NCBI RefSeq assembly: GCF_013694245.2
Contig: NZ_CP059322.2
Location: 5,897,001 to 5,961,000, forward strand
Source: Micromonospora ferruginea
GTDB lineage: Bacteria > Actinomycetota > Actinomycetes > Mycobacteriales > Micromonosporaceae
Direction: 5' to 3'
DNA: 64,000 bases
Made by a program: the position numbers and the translations under genes
In this document: positions 15,144 to 23,681 of the stretch, in pieces
Position numbering within the stretch: position 1 is the first letter of the stretch
How the letters are laid out: every line of letters begins with the position of its first letter
Notes under the pieces: generated by a model
The model's database searches: none
The model's input: only the letters and a program-made list of their open reading frames with translations
Told to the model about the DNA's origin: nothing

Positions 15144-16163
15144 ATGGGCCTGACCGTCACTCCGCTGGATCCCGCCGACCCGTCGACGCTCGACGCGGCG
15201 TACCGGATCGACTGCGCGGCCCGCGCCGTGGACGAGCCGGACCTGCCACCGACCTGCCGACGGCGGTTCGAGGCGCTGCTGCGGCACCCGATGCCCGGGG
15301 TCGACGGGCGCTGGGCCGTCGCCCGCCTCGACGGGGAGCCGGTCGGTTGGCTCCGGCTGCACCTACACACGCTGGAGAACACCGAGAACGCCAGCGTCGA
15401 GCTGGTGGTGGACCCGGCCCACCGGCGCCGCGGGATCGGGCGTGCGCTGCACGAGCACGGCCTGCGGCTGCTCCGCGCGCACGGCGGCAAGCGGCTGGTC
15501 GGTTCCACCACCGCCGCGCTGCCCGGCGAGGAGGACCGGGAGTTCCCGGGAGCGGCGTTCGCCGTCGCCATGGGCGCGAAGGCGGCGAACGCCGACGTGC
15601 GCCGACGGCTCGACCTGGCCACGCTCGACCGGCCCCGGCTGGACGCGCTGCACGCCGACGCCCGCGCGGCGGCCACCGGCTACCGCACCGTGCACTGGCG
15701 CGACCACGTGCCCGACGACCACGTCTCCGACGTCGCGCACCTGGAGGGCCGGCTGCTGCTCGACGCGCCGATGGGTGAGCTGGCGTGGGAGCGGCAGCGG
15801 ATGGACGCGGAACGCAAGCGGGGCGTGGAGCGGGCGCTCGACGCGCGGGGCGTGCGCCGCTACAACACCGGTGCGGTGCACGAGGCGTCCGGCCGGTTGG
15901 TCGGCTGGAGCCAGCTCAGCCTCAACGCGAGCAGCACCGACCACGCGTGGCAGCAGATCACCATCGTCGACCCCGGCCACCGCGGCCACCGGCTCGGCCT
16001 GCTCTGCAAGGCCGCCAACCTGGGGTACGCGCTGGCGCACGAACCCGCGCTGCGGATCGTGGACACCTGGAACGCCGCCGCCAACACCCCGATGATCGCT
16101 ATCAACGAGCAGCTCGGCTTCCGCCCGGCCGCCGGTCACGTCGACTGGCAGTTGACGATCTGA
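15144..16163 (+). CDS. Tandem GNAT-domain acetyltransferase
   Basis: A 339-residue protein with two GNAT folds. The N-terminal acetyl-CoA motif is ELVVDPAHRRRGIGRAL (about residues 91-107). The C-terminal half has TIVDPGHRGHRLG and then WNAAANTPMIAINEQLGF, the typical motif A and B regions. Such tandem proteins resemble mycothiol-synthase-like and antibiotic-modifying acetyltransferases, but mshD itself is elsewhere in the window, so this is another substrate class. The ATG at 15144 starts the conserved domain; longer in-frame extension upstream would cover the hairpin leader and is unlikely. Confidence 0.85.
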   Translation: MGLTVTPLDPADPSTLDAAYRIDCAARAVDEPDLPPTCRRRFEALLRHPMPGVDGRWAVARLDGEPVGWLRLHLHTLENTENASVELVVDPAHRRRGIGRALHEHGLRLLRAHGGKRLVGSTTAALPGEEDREFPGAAFAVAMGAKAANADVRRRLDLATLDRPRLDALHADARAAATGYRTVHWRDHVPDDHVSDVAHLEGRLLLDAPMGELAWERQRMDAERKRGVERALDARGVRRYNTGAVHEASGRLVGWSQLSLNASSTDHAWQQITIVDPGHRGHRLGLLCKAANLGYALAHEPALRIVDTWNAAANTPMIAINEQLGFRPAAGHVDWQLTI

Positions 16164-16215
16164 GTTGTGACACGCCCCTACTGATCTGGTGCCTTCCTGT
16201 TGCATGATGGCGGGC

Positions 16216-17889
16216 ATGACGGAGACCCCGCACCCCCTGTACGACAGGCACGCCGAGACCCTCGACCGGGCGCTGACCGCCATCACGGAGCGCGGGTACT
16301 GGTCCGCCTATCCCGAGTCGCCCAGCCCCCGGGTATACGGCGAGACCGCCGCCGCCGACGGCAAGGCCGCCTTCGAGGCGTACCTGGGCGGCGACTTCCC
16401 GCTCGACCAGGCCGGCGACGGCAGCACGGTCGCCACCGAGGCCAGCCCGTTCGGGGTGGCGCTGGACGTGCGCTACCCGCACGCCGACGCCGACCAGCTC
16501 GTGTCCGCCGCCTCGGCCGCGCTGCCGGCCTGGCGCGACGCCGGCCCGAAGGCCCGCGCCGGGGTGTGCCTGGAGATCCTCGACCGCCTCCACAAGAACA
16601 TCTTCGAGCTGGCCAACGCGGTGCAGTTCACCAGCGGGCAGGCGTTCGTGATGGCGTTCCAGGCCGGCGGCGCGCACGCGCTGGACCGGGCGCTGGAGGC
16701 GGTCGCCTACGCGTACGCGGAGATGACCCGGCACCCGGGGACGGCCGGCTGGGAGAAGGCCGCCGGCAAGGGCGACCCGCTGCGGATGACCAAGACGTTC
16801 CACGTGGTGCCGCGCGGGGTGGCCCTGGTCGTCGGCTGCAACACGTTCCCGACCTGGAACTCGTACCCCGGGTTGTTCGCCTCGCTGGTCACCGGCAACC
16901 CGGTGGTGGTGAAGCCGCACCCGCGTGCCGTGCTGCCGCTGGCGATCACCGTGAAGTACGCCCGCCAGGTGCTCGCCGAGGCCGGCTTCGACCCGAACCT
17001 GGTGCAGCTCGCCCCGGAGGCGGCCGGCGAGAAGCTCGCCTCGACGCTGGCCCTGCACCCGGCCGTGAAGATCGTCGACTTCACCGGTTCCACCGAGTAC
17101 GGCGACTGGCTGGAGGCGAACGCCCGGCAGGCCGCCGTCTACACCGAGAAGGCCGGCCTGAACACGGTGGTCATCGACTCCACCGACGACTTCGCCGGGC
17201 TCTGCCGCAACCTGGGCTTCACGCTCACGCTCTACAGCGGCCAGATGTGCACCACGTCGCAGAACCTGCTGATCCCCCGCGACGGCATCGACACCGACCA
17301 GGGGCACAAGAGCTTCGACGAGGTGGCCGCCGGGATCGCCGGCGCGGTCGCCAAGCTGACCGCCGACCCGGCCCGGGGCGTGGAGCTGACCGGCGCGATC
17401 GTCAACGACGGGGTGCTGGAGCGCCTGGACGAGGTGACCAAGGTCGGCGAGCCGGTGCTGGAGTCCCGCACCGTCGAGCACCCGTCCTTCCCGGGCGCCG
17501 TGGTGCGGACGCCGACGGTGGTCAAGCTGGACGCCGGCGACGCCGCGACCTACGGGCGGGAGTGGTTCGGGCCGATCTCGTTCGCCATCGCGACCGACTC
17601 GACCGAGCACAGCCTGCGGGTGCTGCGCGAGACGGTGGGGGAGAAGGGCGCGCTGACCGCCGCCGTCTACTCCACCGACGAGGCGGTGCTGGACGCGGCC
17701 GAGGCGGCGGCGGTCGACGCCGGGGTGCACCTGTCCTGCAACCTGACCGGCGGCGTGTTCGTCAACCAGTCGGCGGCGTTCTCCGACTTCCACGGCTCGG
17801 GCGCGAACGCCGCGGCGAACTCCGCACTGACCGACGGCGCGTACGTGGCGAACCGCTTCCGCATCGTCCAGTCACGCCGCCACGCGTGA
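16216..17889 (+). CDS. paaN: Phenylacetic acid degradation protein PaaN (aldehyde dehydrogenase family)
   Basis: A 557-residue member of the aldehyde dehydrogenase superfamily matching the single-domain PaaN type. Features include RGVALVVGCNTFPTWNSYPG, FTGSTEYGDWLE, and the active-site cysteine in SGQMCTTSQN. The motif NLTGGVFVNQSAAFSDFHGSG is near the end. PaaN oxidises ring-opened phenylacetyl-CoA aldehyde intermediates. No other paa gene is nearby, so it may serve another aldehyde pathway. Several ATG codons lie at 16204, 16207 and 16216; the last is chosen because the conserved N-terminus begins there, but the ribosome site is weak. Its stop codon forms the first bases of repeat copy B. 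Confidence 0.9.
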   Translation: MTETPHPLYDRHAETLDRALTAITERGYWSAYPESPSPRVYGETAAADGKAAFEAYLGGDFPLDQAGDGSTVATEASPFGVALDVRYPHADADQLVSAASAALPAWRDAGPKARAGVCLEILDRLHKNIFELANAVQFTSGQAFVMAFQAGGAHALDRALEAVAYAYAEMTRHPGTAGWEKAAGKGDPLRMTKTFHVVPRGVALVVGCNTFPTWNSYPGLFASLVTGNPVVVKPHPRAVLPLAITVKYARQVLAEAGFDPNLVQLAPEAAGEKLASTLALHPAVKIVDFTGSTEYGDWLEANARQAAVYTEKAGLNTVVIDSTDDFAGLCRNLGFTLTLYSGQMCTTSQNLLIPRDGIDTDQGHKSFDEVAAGIAGAVAKLTADPARGVELTGAIVNDGVLERLDEVTKVGEPVLESRTVEHPSFPGAVVRTPTVVKLDAGDAATYGREWFGPISFAIATDSTEHSLRVLRETVGEKGALTAAVYSTDEAVLDAAEAAAVDAGVHLSCNLTGGVFVNQSAAFSDFHGSGANAAANSALTDGAYVANRFRIVQSRRHA

Positions 17890-17945
17890 AAGGCGGGGCC
17901 CCTTCTTAACGCATTCGGTAGAGGAGGGGCCCCCTTTTAACAACC
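17887..17945 (+). repeat. Dispersed 3'-end repeat, copy B
   Basis: Opens with TGAAAGG, where TGA is the paaN stop codon. GGGGCCCC-TTCTTAACGC, spacer GGTAGAGGA, then GGGGCCCCC-TTTTAACAAC. The second half ends in a T-run, making this copy the most terminator-like. Same strand as paaN. Confidence 0.85.
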
Positions 17946-17950
17946 CGCGC

Positions 17951-18466
17951 TCAGGCCGGGCGGCGCATCTGGAGTTCGCGCAGGGCGGGGATGCGCGGGT
18001 GGCCCACGCGTACCCCGGTGTCGGTGAAGCCCAGCTTCTGGTAGGCCCGGAAGGCGCGGTCGTTGCCGACCACCACCTCCATCATCAGCTCCGGCCGACC
18101 GCAGGCGCGCGACCAGGCCGCCACCGCGTCCACCAGCGCGGCGAGCAGCCCGCTGCCCCGCCGGTCCGGCGTCACGTAGACCGCGTACACGAGCGTCAGC
18201 CCCGGCTCGTCCGGTGCGACCGTGCCGCCGGCGTGCCCGACCAGGCGACCGCCCGGGTCGGCGACGAACTGGGCGGTGTGGTCGCCGCGGGAGACCGCCG
18301 CCACCCGCGCCGCGAAGTCCGCGTGCGGCCGGGCGGCGGCCTCGGCGACGGTCTCCAGGAAGGCCAGCGGGGCGTCGGCGAGCATCTCCAACCGGAGCGC
18401 CCGCATCCGGGCGGCGTCGTCGGGACGGATCCGGCGGACCGTGGTCGGGGTGGGCGCGCTGGTCAT
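17951..18466 (-). CDS. GNAT family N-acetyltransferase
   Basis: A 171-residue single-domain GNAT protein. Motif A is VYAVYVTPDRRGSGLLAALV, and motif B contains VVVGNDRAFRAYQKLGFTDTG, split as VVVGNDRAFRAY and QKLGFTDTG. It probably acetylates a small molecule or protein N-terminus; the substrate is unknown. The start at ATG 18466 is chosen because the upstream in-frame extension lacks domain similarity. It converges with paaN, with repeat copy B between them. Confidence 0.85.
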   Translation of the reverse strand: MTSAPTPTTVRRIRPDDAARMRALRLEMLADAPLAFLETVAEAAARPHADFAARVAAVSRGDHTAQFVADPGGRLVGHAGGTVAPDEPGLTLVYAVYVTPDRRGSGLLAALVDAVAAWSRACGRPELMMEVVVGNDRAFRAYQKLGFTDTGVRVGHPRIPALRELQMRRPA

Positions 18467-18688
18467 GCCGCATGCATACCGGACCGGTGCGGAACCGCGC
18501 CTCAGCGGGGCCGTGGAGCGCCGAATTATGCCCGTTTTGTGGTCGTGCGCGGTCGTCACGCCTCGTGTAGCGTGCGATTTCGGTCACCGTATTCAGCGGC
18601 CGTCGCCGATGGCTCGCACCGGTGCCGCCGGTGCCGGTCCGCCGGTCCCCGGGTCTTGGAACGCCGCGCAGAGTGAGGGAAGTGCACC

Positions 18689-18892
18689 GTGGCACAGGGC
18701 ACCGTGAAGTGGTTCAACGCCGAAAAGGGCTACGGCTTCATCGCCGTCGACGGCGGGCAGGACGTCTTCGTCCACTTCTCCGCGATCGAGATGGACGGCT
18801 ACAAGGCGCTGGACGACGGCCAGCGGGTCGAGTTCGAGATCGCCCAGGGCCAGAAGGGTCCGCAGGCCGAGCGGGTCCGCGTCATCGCCTGA
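18689..18892 (+). CDS. Cold shock protein (CspA family)
   Basis: A 67-residue single cold-shock domain, the standard length. RNP1 is KGYGFI and RNP2 is VFVHF, both intact with aromatic RNA-binding residues. The GTG start follows GAGGGAAG. Such proteins bind single-stranded RNA and DNA and melt mRNA structure. The 220-bp upstream region is relatively long and may form a structured 5' leader, as is common for csp genes, but I see no definite element. Confidence 0.95.
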   Translation: MAQGTVKWFNAEKGYGFIAVDGGQDVFVHFSAIEMDGYKALDDGQRVEFEIAQGQKGPQAERVRVIA

Positions 18893-19001
18893 TCCCTCGG
18901 CGGTCGCGACACGCGGCCGAGCCACCCGACCGGTGCTGCGCCCCGGTCCCGGACCGTGGAAGATCATGAGCCGTTCCAGCCGTCGTCGCTGAGGAGGGCC
19001 C

Positions 19002-20495
19002 ATGTCCGAGCCGCCCCCGCCGGGTTCCGCCGAACCGGTGCCCCCGGTCGATCCGATCCGGCCCGCGTCGCCGGCCGCCGGGCCGCCGCCGCAGCGGTCG
19101 GGCCCGTCCGGACCGCCGACGTCCGCGGCCGGGCAGCCGGCCGTCGACCCGTGGGCCGCCGCCGGCCCGTCCGACTCCGAGCCGGACATTCCACCGCCGG
19201 GGTACGCGGCTCCGCCCGGCTCCCCCTGGGCCGGCTCCACCCCGGACGCCTCCCCGCAGCCCGGCTGGCCGGCACAGCCTGGTGGCCCGGACCAGTCGGC
19301 GGGCACCCCGCCTGGCTGGCCGGCGCAGCAGGGCACCCCGCCTGGGTGGTCCGCGCCGCAGGGCACCCCGCCTGGCGGGCTGGCGCCGCAGGGCACGCCG
19401 TCCGGCTGGGCCGCGCCGCAGGGCACCCCGCCTGGCGGGCCGGCGCAGCAGGGCATGCCGTCCGGCTGGCCCGCGCCGCAGGGCACCCCGCCTGGCTGGC
19501 CGGCACAGCCGGGTACCCCGTCCGGCTGGGCCGCGCCGGACGCCGGGGGGAACTGGGCCGCGGGCGGCCCCGCGTACCCCGGTCATCCGATGCCGGGCGC
19601 GACCTATCCCGCGCTGCCGGTGCCCGGCGGCCCGCCCGGCTGGTATCCGGGCCTCGTCCCGAACGATCCGCTGGTCACCCTGCCGCACGAGGGTGTCGGG
19701 GGCTGGTTCGCGCGGTGCGTGGGCGCGGTGCGACGGGGCTGGCGGCAGCTTCTGCCGATCATGCTGCTCACCCAGGTCGTCCCGGCGGCGGTGATCTCCG
19801 TCCTCTCGCTCTTCCTCGTCCCGTCCGAGCCGATGGGCACCGGCCCGGACGGCGCGCCGGTGCTGCCGGACGGCTATCTGGAGCAGATGCTGGCGTTCTA
19901 CGGCGTGGTCCTGCTCGCCGCGCTGGTCTTCAGTCCGCTCCAGGCCCTCGGCTGGGGCGCGGGCACGTGGGTGGTGGCCCGCCAGGCGGCCGGGGAGCCG
20001 GCGGGGGTCGGCGGCGCGCTCCGGTACGGACTGCGTCGCGCGCTCGGTCTCTGGGGCTGGACGATCGTCGTCTCGCTGCTGATCACCGTCGGCGCCTGTC
20101 TCTGCCTGCTGCCCGGCATCTACGCCGGGTTCGCGGTCGCGCTGTTCGGGCCGGTCCACCTGTTCGAGCGGCAGGATCCTCTCGGGCGGGCCTGGCGGAT
20201 GTTCCATCGGCGCTTCGGCATGGTGCTGGGCCGGGTGGCGCTGGTCGTGTGCGCGCTGCTCGCGGTGAGCGTGCTGGACTTCGTGGTGGGCCTGGTGAGC
20301 AGCGCCGTGTTCGGCACCGATCCGACGGCCGCGCCGGGCACCGCGGCCGGTGCGGTGACGCTGGCGCTGATCGGGACCGTGCTGGCCACGCCGGCCTACG
20401 TCGCGCAGCTCGTCGGGTTGGTCGTCGCGTACGCCGAACAGCGGGCCCAGGAAGGCCCGGTGAACGCGGCCCGGCTGGCCGCGGAACTCGGCTGA
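19002..20495 (+). CDS. Polytopic membrane protein with proline-rich repeat N-terminus
   Basis: A 497-residue protein. Residues 1-225 are Pro/Gly-rich, Trp-containing and likely disordered, with eight 10-residue repeats (GTPPGWPAPQ type) at residues 101-180. The C-terminal half has about five or six membrane helices, including LLPIMLLTQVVPAAVISVLSLFL (split: LLPIMLLTQVVPAAV, ISVLSLFL), WTIVVSLLITVGACLCLLPG and a glycerophosphodiesterase-membrane-domain-like pattern. The conserved 'GIYAGFAVALFGPVHLFER' stretch fits DUF-type membrane proteins of this kind. The ATG follows GAGGAGG. The function is unknown; the cytoplasmic repeats may serve multivalent protein interaction. Confidence 0.82.
   Translation: MSEPPPPGSAEPVPPVDPIRPASPAAGPPPQRSGPSGPPTSAAGQPAVDPWAAAGPSDSEPDIPPPGYAAPPGSPWAGSTPDASPQPGWPAQPGGPDQSAGTPPGWPAQQGTPPGWSAPQGTPPGGLAPQGTPSGWAAPQGTPPGGPAQQGMPSGWPAPQGTPPGWPAQPGTPSGWAAPDAGGNWAAGGPAYPGHPMPGATYPALPVPGGPPGWYPGLVPNDPLVTLPHEGVGGWFARCVGAVRRGWRQLLPIMLLTQVVPAAVISVLSLFLVPSEPMGTGPDGAPVLPDGYLEQMLAFYGVVLLAALVFSPLQALGWGAGTWVVARQAAGEPAGVGGALRYGLRRALGLWGWTIVVSLLITVGACLCLLPGIYAGFAVALFGPVHLFERQDPLGRAWRMFHRRFGMVLGRVALVVCALLAVSVLDFVVGLVSSAVFGTDPTAAPGTAAGAVTLALIGTVLATPAYVAQLVGLVVAYAEQRAQEGPVNAARLAAELG
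19302..19541 (+). repeat. 30-bp coding tandem repeat, 8 units
   Basis: Eight in-frame 30-bp units encode GTPPGWPAQQ-like decapeptides. Variation is confined to a few positions (P/S at 4, W/G at 6, P/S/L/A at 7). High DNA identity suggests recent expansion or gene conversion and makes length polymorphism between strains likely. Confidence 0.9.
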
Positions 20496-20509
20496 GCGGC
20501 GCTGTCGTG

Positions 20510-20536
20510 CTTGCACTCGGCTAGGGAGAGTGCTAA
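20510..20536 (+). promoter_or_regulatory. CIRCE operator 1
   Basis: CTTGCACTC-N9-GAGTGCTAA, matching the HrcA-binding CIRCE inverted repeat with two mismatches in the left arm. It lies 234 bp upstream of groEL. Confidence 0.88.
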
Positions 20537-22393
<1,857 letters not shown>

Positions 22394-22417
22394 GTCCAGC
22401 CCCATCCAGCACGCCGA

Positions 22418-22453
22418 GAAGGGGGCGGGCCGCGTCTGCGGTCCGCCCCCTTC
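22418..22453. terminator. Bidirectional terminator hairpin after groEL
   Basis: A 16-bp stem (22418-22433 with 22438-22453; one G-U pair) and 4-nt loop lie between groEL and the convergent small gene. There is no long T-tract, as is usual in GC-rich actinomycetes. Confidence 0.8.
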
Positions 22454-22464
22454 CGTGTGTCGTC

Positions 22465-22665
22465 TCAGGTGGGCAGCGGGCGTTGGTTGCGCCGCTTGTG
22501 CGCCCGGTCGTACGGCGGCACCAGCCGTCTCGGCTCGTCCACCGGTTGCCGGGGCTCCTCCTCGGGTGGCTGGTCGGCGGCGGCCTGCTCGGCGTCGCCG
22601 AGGTCGAGCCGGTCGGCGGGCAGTTCCCGGGCCGGTTCGTGGGTCCGTTCGTCTTCCGTGGGCAT
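22465..22665 (-). CDS. Small acidic/charged hypothetical protein
   Basis: A 66-residue protein, highly charged and Pro-rich, with no membrane segment or known motif. The ATG at 22665 has an excellent AGGAGG site 7 nt upstream, and it lies in a logical slot between groEL's terminator and the GNAT gene. The C-terminus is basic (HKRRNQRPLPT). It is likely real but unstructured; function unknown. Confidence 0.65.
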   Translation of the reverse strand: MPTEDERTHEPARELPADRLDLGDAEQAAADQPPEEEPRQPVDEPRRLVPPYDRAHKRRNQRPLPT

Positions 22666-22727
22666 GCGCCGCCTCCTCTGTGCCTCGACGGTAGGTGCCG
22701 GTCGATCACCGTGGAGGGGGAATGGCG

Positions 22728-23648
22728 TTATGCCCGTTTGATGCCCTTCCGGTAGAGGAAGAAGACGCGCTCGATCCGGGCGCCGGCCGCGCCGGAGTAG
22801 AACGGCACCGGCCCCACCCAGCCGATCTGCGCCGCGGTGATCCCGGCCGCCGCCTGGTCCCGCAGGCAGCGCCGCAGCAGCACCCCGCCGATCCCGGAGC
22901 CCTCGGCCGCCGGGGCGGTGCCCATCGGCCCGAACCAGCTCGGCCGCGCCGACCCGTACGCGGCGAAGCCGAGGATCTCACCGTCCCGCTCGGCCAGGTG
23001 GGTGCCCGCGTCCGGGCGGCCCACCGAGCCGGCCAGCTCACCGTCCCAGGTGCCGCCGAACACCGAGCGGGCGAACGCGCTCAGCGCCGGCAGGTCCGCC
23101 GGCTCGGCCCGGCGTACCGTCACGCCCCCGGCGGCCAGCCGCCGCTCGGCCGCCTCGGTCGGGCGCAGCGCCGGCGACCCCTCGGTCAGCGCGGCGGTCA
23201 TGTTCCAGGCCGTCCGGTCCTGCCGGAAGCCGAGCCGCAGCGCGGCGCACACCGCCGGGGTGTAGCGGACGTCGATGCCCGGCCACGCGTAGTGCGGCGG
23301 GTTCCCGGCCAGCAGCAGCTCGGACGCGCCGAGCGCGGCCAGCCGCGCCTCCGCCCCGGCCAGCAGCGCCGTGCCGACGCCCCGGCGGCGCTCCGCCGGC
23401 GCCACCGCGATCAGGTCGACGTGGCCGCGCTCCGGATCGGTCGCCGACAGCGACCCGAGCAGGACCCCGAGCAGCGTGCCGTCGCGGACCGCGCCGAGCC
23501 GCAGCACCGGGCGGTCGGCCGCCGCCCGGTCGGCCAGCGTGGCCACCACGGCCGGCGCCTCGGCCGCGTCCTCCGGCAGGTCCAGCGCCCGCCGGCACAG
23601 GTCGACGACCTCGGGCAGCCGGTCCGGACCCAGCTCGATGATCTCCAT
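22728..23648 (-). CDS. Tandem GNAT-domain acetyltransferase
   Basis: A 306-residue protein with two GNAT domains. The N-terminal motif A is VDLIAVAPAERRRGVGTALL; the C-terminal one is AEGSGIGGVLLRRCLRD with AAYGSARPSWFGPMG before it. The pattern recalls the acetyltransferases that act on peptidoglycan precursors or mycothiol-like substrates, but no substrate can be set. The ATG at 23648 starts the first beta strand directly. It lies 33 bp downstream of the S8 protease gene on the same strand and may share its transcript. Confidence 0.85.
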   Translation of the reverse strand: MEIIELGPDRLPEVVDLCRRALDLPEDAAEAPAVVATLADRAAADRPVLRLGAVRDGTLLGVLLGSLSATDPERGHVDLIAVAPAERRRGVGTALLAGAEARLAALGASELLLAGNPPHYAWPGIDVRYTPAVCAALRLGFRQDRTAWNMTAALTEGSPALRPTEAAERRLAAGGVTVRRAEPADLPALSAFARSVFGGTWDGELAGSVGRPDAGTHLAERDGEILGFAAYGSARPSWFGPMGTAPAAEGSGIGGVLLRRCLRDQAAAGITAAQIGWVGPVPFYSGAAGARIERVFFLYRKGIKRA

Positions 23649-23681
23649 GAGCGCCGACGCTAGGCCATCCGGGCAGGTTTG

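Noticed and set aside
19302-19541. CRISPR-like array
   Set aside because: The repeats are tandem without unique spacers and are in-frame coding units.
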